DNA of 13,338 nucleotides from Muribaculaceae bacterium (GCA_017619255.1 JAFZSS010000233.1:1-13338), one strand, 5' to 3'; shown: positions 5,196 to 12,498, numbered from the stretch's first letter. Numbers and translations: made by a program. The notes: generated by a model not told the origin, from the sequence alone.

Positions 5196-7775
5196 ATGAA
5201 ACGATTGCTCCTTTTAGTTATCACGATGATAACTGTTTGCGGTGTACATGCCGAACAGGTCAACGAGTCGGCAGCCCGCAAAACGGCCGCCAAGTTTTTT
5301 GCCGAAAATGCCACCCGATACTCGGCACCGTTAGGCGGATTAGCACCCCAGCTTGCCTATACTGCTGAAAAAGACCGCTTTTACATCTATAACCGCGGTG
5401 GGAATAGTGGTTTTGTCATCGTCGCCGGTGACGACGAGTTGCCACAGGTGCTGGGATACGGCACCCAGGGTGAGTTCACTTCCAGCGATATCCCTCTGCC
5501 CATGCAGGACTGGATAGCCGAGATGAGCCGTGAAATAGCCTTCCTGCAGTCACACCGCGGGATGCCTGTTCATCAACCTCTCCAGCGTGCTAACCCTGTA
5601 GCGCCCTTGATGACCACCAAATGGGACCAAGGTGCGCCATACAATAATATGTGCCCCACTTACAACTTTGGTGAAGCGCGTGCTGTGACCGGATGTGTGG
5701 CCACGGCAATGGCCCAAATCATGAATTACCATGAATGGCCCCTGCAGGGCACTGGCAGCCACTCTTATTACTGCGTAGTGAACGATACTGACCCTGTGGA
5801 GCTCAGCGCCGATTTCAGCCAATCGTTTTATCAATGGGACCTGATGTTGGACACCTATGATATGAACAGCAGTCAGGAGTCTTGTGATGCTGTTGCCAAA
5901 CTGATGAGCGATGCGGGCATCTCAATTGAAATGAATTACGGCAGTTCGAGCGGTGCCCAAGAGACCGCTGTGCTCTCGGCACTGACTCAATATTTCGGAT
6001 ACAGTGACAGGCATTACCTGCTCCAACGCGACCTGTATAATGCCGACGAGTGGGACCAGTTCCTTGTCGATGAGATCAGTGCGGGACGCCCAGTCCTTTA
6101 TTGCGGTTATTCTTACACGCAGGGTTCTCTGGGAGGTCACGCCTTCGTGCTGGATGGAATTGATGAAAGAGGCTATTTCCATGTCAACTGGGGATGGGGT
6201 GGATCGTCCGACGGCTATTTCATGGTTTCGATGCTGGCACCAGGCTCTGGATATAATTTCAAATATGGACAAGACTGCATCTTTGGTATCGTCCCCGCCC
6301 ACGAGGCCGATATCGTGCCTGGAGTCCTCTATGTGCGTGGCATCATGCACCCCGACATGTACAGTGTGCCTCGTGGCAGCTGGGCAAGAGTGAAACTGTC
6401 TGATGTCTATGCCGAAGGCAACCTGGTGGACTCTGCCGGCGTTGAGAACATGGGCTACTGGCCCGCGGTCTACGACACTATTCCCATGGAGCTGCGTATC
6501 GTTGACCAGAACGGTGTGGTAAAGCAGACTCAACGGTTCAGCCATAAAGTTTACCTCAGTGGCTGGGGACAACCCTCTCCCGAAATCAGTTTCATTCCTG
6601 ACGCCTCTCTGCCTAACGGCGAATATGCTGTCAAGATAGCCTATTCGACACACAAAGACGGGAACTACGATTCATGGGTTTGTGATGACTACGGCAACGA
6701 CCTGTATTGCTCAATGCTTTTGACCAGCGACATGGTCTATCTGTTGGATTGTTGCTTGGCCGAGAAGTATGATCTGGTATCTATGACCGCAGATCAGAGC
6801 ATCTATGTCAACGAGCCCTTTAATGTGGATGTGACCCTCACCCACACCATGGGTTGGGGCCCTCCAGGAGGTCAAAGCGGTGGCCCGGAATCCAAAGGCC
6901 GCATCCATTTGTCGCTGGTGAAAGACGGTGTGGAAGTGGCAACCAGCGAACCGATGGAGATATCCATCCCCCTGGATGCAACGACCACCTACTCAATGCA
7001 GATGACAGCTCCCGGAGAATGGGGACGATATGAGCTGATGGTGCTTGATGAGAGCGGCCGCATGTTCACGCCAGAGTCCGGTTGGCTTGAGACCGACGAG
7101 GGCGGCGGCATCTCAGTCATCTTCGTCTTCCCCAAGACTGATGAGCTTGTCGAGGATTTTGAGACAATGACAGCCAACAGCTCGACCAGTCAAACCAATG
7201 TACAAGGCCGATTCACCAAGTGGAACTTCAACAAGAGTGGCGTGCGCGCTCCCGGTGAGGGCAAATGCAATGGCGTCAACTCAATCATGATGAAGAAACC
7301 GAGCACATTCTACAGCATCGAGCCTCTGCATCACCGATTCATGATGGCGTCGGCAGTATTCTTCAACAATGCGACGGCCGATGCCAAATACACCTTGGAA
7401 TACTCGGTGGACAATGCTGAAACATGGGTCAAAGCACCGACAATCGAAGGCGAACAAGCCGCTGTGGTTCCCGGTGCCAGTGTCACCCAGGTCATCTGGC
7501 AACTCAATCTGCAGGCCTGTGACGGTGCGCTGTTCCGCGTGTCAATGACCGGCGGCAGCACGGCAGCGACCTATGTCGATGACTTTACCCTGCGTTACAA
7601 CGATTCATCGGCTGTCGGTGATGTCAACAAAGATGGTGAGGTGAACATCGCCGATGTCAACGCCATCATCGACATGATTCTTTCAGGCAACACGGCTCCC
7701 TCGGGCGACATCAACGAGGACGGCGAGGTCAACATTGCCGATGTCAACGCACTGATCAGTCTTATCCTCTGTTAA
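5196..7775 (+). CDS. Secreted C10 (streptopain-family) cysteine protease with dockerin
   Basis: The 859-residue product starts at the ATG 5196, which gives a clean signal peptide (1-19, ending GVHA). Residues ~20-130 resemble the inhibitory propeptide of streptopain (SAARKTAAKFFAEN start, FVIVAGDDELPQVLGY). The peptidase C10 domain spans ~132-370: catalytic Cys167 in TGCVATAMAQIM, catalytic His315 in GGHAFVLDG, and the following NWGWGGSSDGYF, all typical of active members. Residues ~380-640 appear to be beta-rich spacer domains, and ~649-800 a jelly-roll-like domain (EDFETM...YVDDFTLRY), as in many secreted Bacteroidales proteins. The last 52 residues (808-859) are a dockerin pair. It should be exported as a zymogen and activated by loss of the propeptide. 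It has its own promoter and ends at a terminator shared with the convergent miaA. Substrate is unknown; relatives include streptopain of Streptococcus and the Bacteroides fragilis C10 proteases. Confidence 0.93.
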   Translation: MKRLLLLVITMITVCGVHAEQVNESAARKTAAKFFAENATRYSAPLGGLAPQLAYTAEKDRFYIYNRGGNSGFVIVAGDDELPQVLGYGTQGEFTSSDIPLPMQDWIAEMSREIAFLQSHRGMPVHQPLQRANPVAPLMTTKWDQGAPYNNMCPTYNFGEARAVTGCVATAMAQIMNYHEWPLQGTGSHSYYCVVNDTDPVELSADFSQSFYQWDLMLDTYDMNSSQESCDAVAKLMSDAGISIEMNYGSSSGAQETAVLSALTQYFGYSDRHYLLQRDLYNADEWDQFLVDEISAGRPVLYCGYSYTQGSLGGHAFVLDGIDERGYFHVNWGWGGSSDGYFMVSMLAPGSGYNFKYGQDCIFGIVPAHEADIVPGVLYVRGIMHPDMYSVPRGSWARVKLSDVYAEGNLVDSAGVENMGYWPAVYDTIPMELRIVDQNGVVKQTQRFSHKVYLSGWGQPSPEISFIPDASLPNGEYAVKIAYSTHKDGNYDSWVCDDYGNDLYCSMLLTSDMVYLLDCCLAEKYDLVSMTADQSIYVNEPFNVDVTLTHTMGWGPPGGQSGGPESKGRIHLSLVKDGVEVATSEPMEISIPLDATTTYSMQMTAPGEWGRYELMVLDESGRMFTPESGWLETDEGGGISVIFVFPKTDELVEDFETMTANSSTSQTNVQGRFTKWNFNKSGVRAPGEGKCNGVNSIMMKKPSTFYSIEPLHHRFMMASAVFFNNATADAKYTLEYSVDNAETWVKAPTIEGEQAAVVPGASVTQVIWQLNLQACDGALFRVSMTGGSTAATYVDDFTLRYNDSSAVGDVNKDGEVNIADVNAIIDMILSGNTAPSGDINEDGEVNIADVNALISLILC

Positions 7776-7799
7776 GGCATCGACAATAACGAATAATGG

Positions 7800-7827
7800 A
7801 CACGGAGCAGGAAATCCCGCTCCGTGT
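7800..7827. terminator. Two-way hairpin terminator between protease gene and miaA
   Basis: Arms 7800-7811 and 7816-7827 pair over 12 positions with one A-C mismatch (ACACGGAGC on the left arm) around an AAAT loop. The hairpin lies 25 nt after the protease stop and 24 nt after the miaA stop, between convergent genes. On the - strand it is followed by T-rich sequence (7785-7799 complement), and on the + strand by the weaker TATTGTT. It fits a bidirectional terminator. Confidence 0.75.
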
Positions 7828-7850
7828 TATTGTTAGTTGACAACTGATTT

Positions 7851-8744
7851 TCAAGTGAGGAAATTGATTGCCGTGGTGACGGCATCTTGAGGGCTGCACC
7901 AGGTGATGTCAGGGTCACGACGGTACCAGGTGAGTTGCTTTTTGGCATAGACACGGGTGTTCTTCTTCATCCGCTCGATGGCGGTGTGACGGTCCATCGT
8001 GCCGTCAAAGACAGCAAACATCTCCTTCATGCCCACAGTGTTGAGCGAGTTAAGATGGCGCAGGTGATAGACCGAACGAGCCTCCTGTTCCAGTCCGGCC
8101 TCGATCATGCGGTCCACGCGGGCGTTGATGCGGTTGAATAACTCCTCACGCTCAATATTGAGCGCCAGCTTGATGATGTTGAAGTCGCGCTGCTTGGCCG
8201 TTCCGGTACGCAGTGTGGAATAAGGCACTCCCGCTTGACGGCAGATTTCCACGGCATGACACACACGGCTGGTGTTGCGACGGTCCACCGTTGCGGCATA
8301 TTGCGGGTCAAGCAGCTCCAATTCCGCCACAAGGCTTTCCAAGCCCTGATTGTGCAGCTTCTCCTTGACGGCAGCACGCACCTCGTGGCTGATGTCAGGC
8401 AACTGGTCAATACCACGGCACACGGCATCAACATAAAGCATCGACCCGCCGCACATCACGGCATAGTCGCCCTGCTGCCACAACGAGGGCAGCAGCGCCA
8501 GCACATCGGCCTCGAACTGGGCGGCGCTGTAAGTCTCCTCCAAATCCTTGAATGCCACAAAATGGTGCCTTGCAGCCGCCAGTTCTTCGGGCGTGGGAGC
8601 AGCGGTACAGATGGGAATGTCTCGATAAATCTGTCGGGAATCGGCGTTGATAATGTCGCAATGCAGTTGCTGCGCCAGCTTGATGGCTGCCGCGGTCTTG
8701 CCCACACCAGTGGGGCCTGTGATAACGATTAAAGTCTTGTCCAT
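7851..8744 (-). CDS. miaA: tRNA dimethylallyltransferase MiaA
   Basis: The 297-residue enzyme transfers a dimethylallyl group from DMAPP to N6 of A37 in tRNAs reading UNN codons, in the cytosol. Visible family marks are the P-loop GPTGVGKT at 10-17, DSRQIY at 35-40, TAAP at 47-50, GGSMLY at 99-104 (Ser101 stands where E. coli MiaA has catalytic Thr101), the RRNTSRVCHAVE segment, TVGMKE and a C-terminal KKNTRVYAKKQLTWYRR helix. Length is normal for the family. It begins 39 bp after the AI-2E-type gene, and that gap is partly filled by a heptamer array. No separate promoter was found, so it is probably the last gene of an xth-perM-miaA transcript. Confidence 0.96.
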   Translation of the reverse strand: MDKTLIVITGPTGVGKTAAAIKLAQQLHCDIINADSRQIYRDIPICTAAPTPEELAAARHHFVAFKDLEETYSAAQFEADVLALLPSLWQQGDYAVMCGGSMLYVDAVCRGIDQLPDISHEVRAAVKEKLHNQGLESLVAELELLDPQYAATVDRRNTSRVCHAVEICRQAGVPYSTLRTGTAKQRDFNIIKLALNIEREELFNRINARVDRMIEAGLEQEARSVYHLRHLNSLNTVGMKEMFAVFDGTMDRHTAIERMKKNTRVYAKKQLTWYRRDPDITWCSPQDAVTTAINFLT

Positions 8745-8747
8745 TTG

Positions 8748-8768
8748 CAGACTTCAGACCTTAGACTT
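8748..8768. repeat. Three-copy heptamer array upstream of miaA
   Basis: Three contiguous 7-nt units fit [CT]AGAC[CT]T on the + strand; on the other strand they fit RRGTYTR, the same pattern as the heptamers before cutC at 4278-4337. The array occupies over half of the 39-bp gap between the AI-2E-type gene and miaA. On the coding (-) strand it ends 3 nt before the miaA ATG. Confidence 0.55.
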
Positions 8769-8783
8769 GCGGTTCATTCCCGG

Positions 8784-9971
8784 TCAGTCTTTATCGTGCG
8801 CGTTGCGATACTGGCTGACAAAGGAAGAGGTCAAAGCTAACGGCGCGTTATTGCTGTCGGTTTTCTTTTTCTTGTTCTTATGCAAGGGGTTGGGCTGATG
8901 CAGCACATACTCGCAATAATAAGAGATGATGAGCGTCGTCAACGGCAAGCCGATAATCAAGCCGATGAAGCCCAACACATAGACCCACAACGACAGCGAG
9001 AGGAAGATGATGGCAGGATTCAAGCCCATCTGTGACTTCATGATGGTAGGAATGAGCACCATGTCCTGAATGACCTGGCAGATGATATAGGCCAGGATGA
9101 CCCAACCGAACATCACCCAGAAACTGCCGCCCGTTGCAGCCGTGGCCACCAGGCACAGGAAAGCGGCAATAGGGATGGAGACGAGCTGCAGATAGGGAAC
9201 CATGTTCAACAGGCCCACAAACATACCAAAAGCGATAGCCATGGGCAGGCCGATGATATAGAACTCGATGGCAAAAATCACGCCCACAAAGAACGAGACG
9301 GCCGCCTGGCCGCGGAAATAACGGCTCATCGTGTCGGCCACATCACCGAAGATGCGCAGTGACATACGACGGTATTTAGGCGGAATGGCCGCTTTGAAAG
9401 CGCGTGACAATTTGTTGTAGTCCAGCAGGATGAAGAACATGTACAGCAGCACGATGAACCATGACAAGATGGTAAATATCACACTCATTGTACCTCCAAC
9501 GACCGACCATGCCCCCGAAGCAGCCTTGTTGATGATGTCCATCCACTGCTGCTTGGAGAAAATCTCGTTGAGTTTTTCGACATCGATGTAACGCTGGAAG
9601 AAGTCATTGACTTCGGCAGGAATATAGGGAATCTTCAACGACGACTTAGCATAGGCAGCCAGTTGCTTGGACATCGCCGAGAACTCGTCAATCAGATAAG
9701 GGATAAGCAACCAACACAGACCAGCGATCAAAGCAATGACGATGAGCAACGCCACTATCACGGCAAAAGCGCGATTACTGATGCGTGCCTTGCACTGCAG
9801 CCATTCCACCAGGGGCTCGATGAGATAGGCGAGGATAAATCCCACAACAAACGGCATGAGCACGGGGCTCAGGTAGTTGACGAGCCACACGCCCACCGCC
9901 ACGCTGATGAGGGTCAGCACCATTCTCACCACGCGGTCAAAATCATATTTCTTCTGTTCTATCTGTGCCAT
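8784..9971 (-). CDS. AI-2E/PerM family membrane protein (possible exporter)
   Basis: The 395-residue inner-membrane protein belongs to the AI-2E transporter/PerM family (PF01594). Hydrophobic segments lie near residues 17-34, 36-52, 68-91, 160-183, 222-241, 243-280, 284-300, 318-341 and 343-356, the usual pattern with a large soluble stretch (~95-150) after the third. Family motifs are YFRGQAAVSFF at 218-228, GLLNMVPYL at 253-261 and QDMVLIPTIM with MGLNPAIIFLSLSLW at 302-329. The tail after 360 is charged (KNKKKK) and presumably cytosolic. The original link with autoinducer-2 export is not general; some relatives are Na+/H+ antiporters, so no substrate is claimed. It follows xth by 54 bp and precedes miaA by 39 bp, both on the same strand. 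Confidence 0.92.
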   Translation of the reverse strand: MAQIEQKKYDFDRVVRMVLTLISVAVGVWLVNYLSPVLMPFVVGFILAYLIEPLVEWLQCKARISNRAFAVIVALLIVIALIAGLCWLLIPYLIDEFSAMSKQLAAYAKSSLKIPYIPAEVNDFFQRYIDVEKLNEIFSKQQWMDIINKAASGAWSVVGGTMSVIFTILSWFIVLLYMFFILLDYNKLSRAFKAAIPPKYRRMSLRIFGDVADTMSRYFRGQAAVSFFVGVIFAIEFYIIGLPMAIAFGMFVGLLNMVPYLQLVSIPIAAFLCLVATAATGGSFWVMFGWVILAYIICQVIQDMVLIPTIMKSQMGLNPAIIFLSLSLWVYVLGFIGLIIGLPLTTLIISYYCEYVLHQPNPLHKNKKKKTDSNNAPLALTSSFVSQYRNAHDKD

Positions 9972-9975
9972 ATTT

Positions 9976-10020
9976 GGATGAACTGGATATACTGGAATTA
10001 TTGGATAAACTGGATGGAGG
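9976..10020. repeat. Five-copy 9-nt tandem array
   Basis: Five consecutive 9-nt units cover 9976-10020. Units 1, 2 and 4 fit GGATNNACT exactly, and units 3 and 5 are degenerate. The array fills almost the whole 54-bp gap between the xth stop and the ATG of the AI-2E-type gene. It therefore sits in the leader or ribosome-binding region of that gene on the - strand, ending 4 nt before its ATG. Confidence 0.65.
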
Positions 10021-10025
10021 AATAT

Positions 10026-10781
10026 TTAGAGATTGATATCCACCTCAACGGGACAATGGTCACTGCCGAAGATTCCCGTGTGGATCTTGGCGTCGGCGAG
10101 CTTCTCCTGCAGGCGGTCGCTCACCAGGAAGTAGTCGATGCGCCAACCCGCATTCTTCTCACGGGCGCGGAAACGATAGCTCCACCAGGAATACACATCC
10201 GCCACATCAGGGTTGAAAAAGCGCCAGGTGTCGGTGAAACCCGAGGACAGCAACACGGTCATCTTCTCGCGCTCCTCGTCGGTGAAACCAGCGTTCTTGC
10301 GGTTGGACTTGGGATTCTTGAGGTCAATTTCCTGATGAGCCACATTCAGGTCGCCACACACGATGACGGGCTTTTTCTCGTCCAGCGCCAGCAGATAGGC
10401 ACGGAAAGCGTCCTCCCATGTCATGCGGTAATCCAAACGCTTCAGCCCGTCCTGGCTGTTAGGGGTATAGCAGGTAACGAGGTAGAAATCGGGCATCTCC
10501 AATGTGATGACGCGTCCCTCGCGGTCATGCTCCTCAATGCCTATACCGTAACTCACGCTCAACGGCTCATGGCGGCTGTAGATGGCTGTGCCCGAGTAAC
10601 CTTTCTTCTCGGCATAGTTCCAGTAGGAACGGTAGCCTTCAAATTCCAGGTCCAGCTGCCCGGCCTGCATCTTGGTTTCCTGCAGGCAGAAGAAATCGGC
10701 GTCAAGTTCCTTGAAAATGTCGGTAAAACCTTTTCCGGCCACGGCACGCAGGCCGTTCACATTCCATGAGATGAATTTCAT
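10026..10781 (-). CDS. xth: Exonuclease III (AP endonuclease)
   Basis: The 251-residue enzyme of the exonuclease III/ExoA branch of the EEP superfamily cuts DNA at abasic sites and degrades 3' ends in base excision repair. Starting at the ATG ending at 10781 gives [13 protein letters not shown], as in relatives; an ATG two codons upstream (10787) is also possible. Key residues are Asn7 and Asn9, Glu35 in LQETK (metal), Tyr105 in CYTPNS, Asp144 and Asn146 in GDLNVAH, WRIDY at 213-217, and the Asp241-His242 pair in GSDHCPVE. All expected catalytic groups are present and length is normal. A perfect-consensus promoter lies just upstream. The gene probably heads a transcript with the AI-2E-type gene and miaA. 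Confidence 0.95.
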   Translation of the reverse strand: MKFISWNVNGLRAVAGKGFTDIFKELDADFFCLQETKMQAGQLDLEFEGYRSYWNYAEKKGYSGTAIYSRHEPLSVSYGIGIEEHDREGRVITLEMPDFYLVTCYTPNSQDGLKRLDYRMTWEDAFRAYLLALDEKKPVIVCGDLNVAHQEIDLKNPKSNRKNAGFTDEEREKMTVLLSSGFTDTWRFFNPDVADVYSWWSYRFRAREKNAGWRIDYFLVSDRLQEKLADAKIHTGIFGSDHCPVEVDINL

Positions 10782-10810
10782 TGACATAGGCTTGAGTATG
10801 AATTAGAGTG

Positions 10811-10841
10811 CAAATGTACTGAAATCCCCGTGCAATACAAA
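10811..10841 (-). promoter_or_regulatory. Consensus Bacteroidetes promoter for xth
   Basis: On the - strand TTTG (complement of 10838-10841) is followed after 19 nt by TACATTTG (complement of 10811-10818), an exact match to TTTG-N19/20-TAnnTTTG. Transcription would start about 15-25 nt before the xth ATG. It probably drives xth, the AI-2E-type gene and miaA. Confidence 0.8.
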
Positions 10842-10894
10842 ATGATAGATGAAGTTTTTATCTCATAGACTGCCCACCATGCCTTCTGTTGCAC

Positions 10895-11035
10895 CTCACG
10901 CTAAGGCGCAAAGACGCAAAGTTTTTGTTGTCTATCATTGGCATCCGGGGAAAACTAATGAGGCCCTACATCTGCATTGACCAGATAAGTTTTCCCTGGA
11001 CGCTAATGATTAATATCTTAACGGCTTAGCGTGAG
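10895..11035. repeat. 141-bp nested palindromic intergenic element
   Basis: The outer arms CTCACGCTAAG (10895-10905) and 11025-11035 are perfect 11-bp inverted repeats. Nested inside, 10936-10956 and 10988-11008 pair over 21 positions with two G-U and one A-C. The 31-nt centre (10957-10987) holds no recognised gene. The left end also contains three 8-nt units fitting CGC[AT]AAGN (10899-10922). No target-site duplication was seen. The element fills most of the 265-bp gap between the galactanase stop and the xth promoter. It may be a dispersed palindromic repeat or MITE-like remnant, and could also end the galactanase transcript. The rest of the gap holds only the xth promoter. Confidence 0.7.
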
Positions 11036-11052
11036 ACCCATTCGCTGAGCAA

Positions 11053-12144
11053 TCAGCGCTTGAAGCGCGCCATCTCATAGAGGGCGGGCAGCGCACATCC
11101 GTCGGCACTGTTAAACAAGCCGCGGTTGAGGCCAAAACGCCCTTGATAGGGCGTGCCGTAACTGTTCTCCTCGGGGAACCACCAGAAGAGACCCGTCACA
11201 ATGTCGTGACGATTTAACTCGTTGACCAGTTGGGCGGTAAACTCGCGCTGACCCTCGATAGTGCCCGGCAAACAATTTGAAAAATCCTCCTCGCCTCGGT
11301 TCACGCCGTCATGCAAGTAATAATATGCGGCTTCGACTATCATCACGGGTTTGTCGGGATAGTGTTCGGCGAGCAAGTCAAGCGTTCGTCCCAGGTTGGG
11401 AATCGTGCCGTGCCACATGGGATAATAGCTCAGTCCGATGATGTCATAATCCACGCCGGCAGTAGCCAAGCGGTCATAGTAGTTGCGCGTCATCTCCCAG
11501 TTGCCGGCCTTCTCGGTGTGGATGATGATGCCCGCACCGGGGCACACCTCGCGGCAAGCCTTGCAGCCAGCCTTGAGCAACCCTGTGAACACATCCCAGT
11601 TGTCGGGGCTCATCGGGTCCACGCGTCCTACGGGCCAGTCCATGCCGAATGTGATTTCGTTGCCCACCTGGATAGTGGCGGGCTCCACGCCTACAGCCTT
11701 CATGGCCGTCAGGCAGTGGCGGGTATAGCGATAAATGCTGTCGGCAAGGGTCTTGCCGTCAAGTCCTTCCCACCGCTTGGGCGTGAACTGCTTGGCCGGA
11801 TCGGCCCAAGTGTCGCTGTAATGGAAGTCCAGCATCACCTCAAAGCCGCGCGCCTTGATGGTCCGGCACAGGCCGATGACATAATCCAGGTCTTGACACA
11901 CGCCCGGATCGCGATAAGGCCCCTGGGCATTTTGCGGATCCACGAACAGACGCACACGCATCATGTTCCATCCCTGCTGCCTGAACAGGTCATAAGGGTC
12001 CACGGTCACACCGCACGAGTCCTTATAAATCACACCGTGACGGGCGTTGGATGTCATCATCGAGATGTCACCGCCCAGCCACGACTGGGCCAGCGAAGGA
12101 AACACGACCGCCAGCGTCAATATCAATACTATCACATGTTTCAT
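11053..12144 (-). CDS. Secreted GH53 endo-beta-1,4-galactanase
   Basis: The 363-residue glycoside hydrolase of family 53 cuts beta-1,4-galactan, as in the side chains of pectic arabinogalactan type I. The start at 12144 gives a signal peptide (1-19, MKHVIVL...PSLA); an in-frame ATG at 12213 lies inside the tRNA terminator and was discarded. No lipobox is seen, so the product is probably periplasmic or released. Family marks are GGDISMM at 24-30, MRVRLF at 62-67, LDFHYSDTWADPAKQ at 105-119, VGNEITFGMDWPVG at 160-173 with the acid/base Glu163, and MIVEAAYY at 268-275 with the nucleophile Glu271, then GLFWWFPEEN at 318-327. The single catalytic domain is of usual length and has no dockerin. No SusC/SusD pair lies nearby, so it is an isolated carbohydrate gene within this window. 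Confidence 0.94.
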   Translation of the reverse strand: MKHVIVLILTLAVVFPSLAQSWLGGDISMMTSNARHGVIYKDSCGVTVDPYDLFRQQGWNMMRVRLFVDPQNAQGPYRDPGVCQDLDYVIGLCRTIKARGFEVMLDFHYSDTWADPAKQFTPKRWEGLDGKTLADSIYRYTRHCLTAMKAVGVEPATIQVGNEITFGMDWPVGRVDPMSPDNWDVFTGLLKAGCKACREVCPGAGIIIHTEKAGNWEMTRNYYDRLATAGVDYDIIGLSYYPMWHGTIPNLGRTLDLLAEHYPDKPVMIVEAAYYYLHDGVNRGEEDFSNCLPGTIEGQREFTAQLVNELNRHDIVTGLFWWFPEENSYGTPYQGRFGLNRGLFNSADGCALPALYEMARFKR

Positions 12145-12175
12145 CGTCTCAAGAATTACTGTTTGATATACCGTG

Positions 12176-12218
12176 AAAACAAAAGAGCGCCGATAATCAA
12201 TGACCATCAGCACTCTTT
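12176..12218 (-). terminator. Intrinsic terminator after tRNA-Pro
   Basis: On the - strand the 13-nt arms (complements of 12206-12218 and 12182-12194) pair fully with two G-U pairs around an 11-nt loop. They are followed by TTTTGTTTT-type sequence (12176-12184 complement). It begins 4 nt after the 3' end of the tRNA. It should isolate the tRNA from the downstream galactanase gene, whose own promoter was not convincingly identified. Confidence 0.85.
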
Positions 12219-12222
12219 CATG

Positions 12223-12297
12223 TCGGGGTGACTAGATTCGAACTAGCGACCCCACGCCCCCCAGACGCGTACTCTAACCGGACTGAGCTACACCCCG
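12223..12297 (-). tRNA. tRNA-Pro (anticodon GGG)
   Basis: On the - strand the 75-nt sequence folds as a full cloverleaf. The 7-bp acceptor stem is CGGGGTG/CACCCCG, the D arm is GCTC...GAGT, the anticodon arm is CGCGT/GCGTG with loop CTGGGGG, and the T arm is GCTAG TTCGAAT CTAGT with discriminator A. The anticodon GGG is the complement of 12260-12262 and reads proline CCC/CCU codons. G37 after the anticodon fits tRNA-Pro. The 3' CCA is not encoded, so it must be added by the CCA-adding enzyme. It has its own promoter upstream and terminator downstream. Confidence 0.96.
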
Positions 12298-12336
12298 AAC
12301 ATACTTGCCGAAACGCAATTGTTTCGTAAAGCGGTG

Positions 12337-12368
12337 CAAAGGTAATGCTGATTCAGGAACTGACCAAA
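12337..12368 (-). promoter_or_regulatory. Consensus promoter for tRNA-Pro, with upstream A-tracts
   Basis: On the - strand TTTG (complement of 12365-12368) and TACCTTTG (complement of 12337-12344) are separated by 20 nt, an exact match to the Bacteroidetes consensus. Two A-tracts just upstream (complements of 12369-12373 and 12381-12387) could act like an UP element for a strong stable-RNA promoter. The tRNA leader contains a small hairpin CGAAAC/GTTTCG (12309-12326). Confidence 0.8.
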
Positions 12369-12435
12369 TTTTTCGGCGACTTTTTTTAGCTCATCATAAC
12401 GAAGCTTATGATATGTCGCTGATATACAATAAAAT

Positions 12436-12465
12436 AGTAGAGACGCAAAATTTTGCGTCTCTACT
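12436..12465. repeat. Perfect 30-bp palindrome, possible fba terminator
   Basis: Bases 12436-12465 are exactly self-complementary with no spacer; the left half is AGTAGAGACGCAAAA. On the - strand it lies 33 nt after the fba stop and is followed by TATTTTATTG, so it can serve as an intrinsic terminator. Palindromes of this kind are familiar to me as dispersed intergenic repeats in Bacteroidales and some other bacteria (recollection, not checked). The rest of the 12298-12498 gap holds the tRNA promoter and a smaller nested dyad at 12376-12419. Confidence 0.75.
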
Positions 12466-12498
12466 TGTTGTCAATCTAATGAATGATGATTGATGTGT

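Noticed and set aside
7617..7775. C-terminal module as a type IX secretion signal
   Set aside because: The repeats have dockerin EF-hand loops, and the usual features of type IX C-terminal domains were not seen.
9976..10020. Possible CRISPR-like array
   Set aside because: The units are 9 nt, directly adjacent without spacers, and no cas gene is present.
9663..10769. Long + strand open frame (368 codons)
   Set aside because: It runs antisense across two well-supported genes, xth and the AI-2E-type gene, and the repeat array between them. Its translation is His/Gln/Val-rich without domain features.
12145..12213. Upstream in-frame start for the GH53 gene
   Set aside because: It lies in the terminator of tRNA-Pro and would place 23 residues before the signal peptide.
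11311..12231. Long + strand open frame (306 codons)
   Set aside because: It is antisense to the GH53 gene and runs through the tRNA terminator into the tRNA; it resembles no protein family.
12223..12297. tRNA-Pro as an integration site
   Set aside because: No integrase, no direct repeat of the tRNA 3' end and only ordinary genes on both sides.
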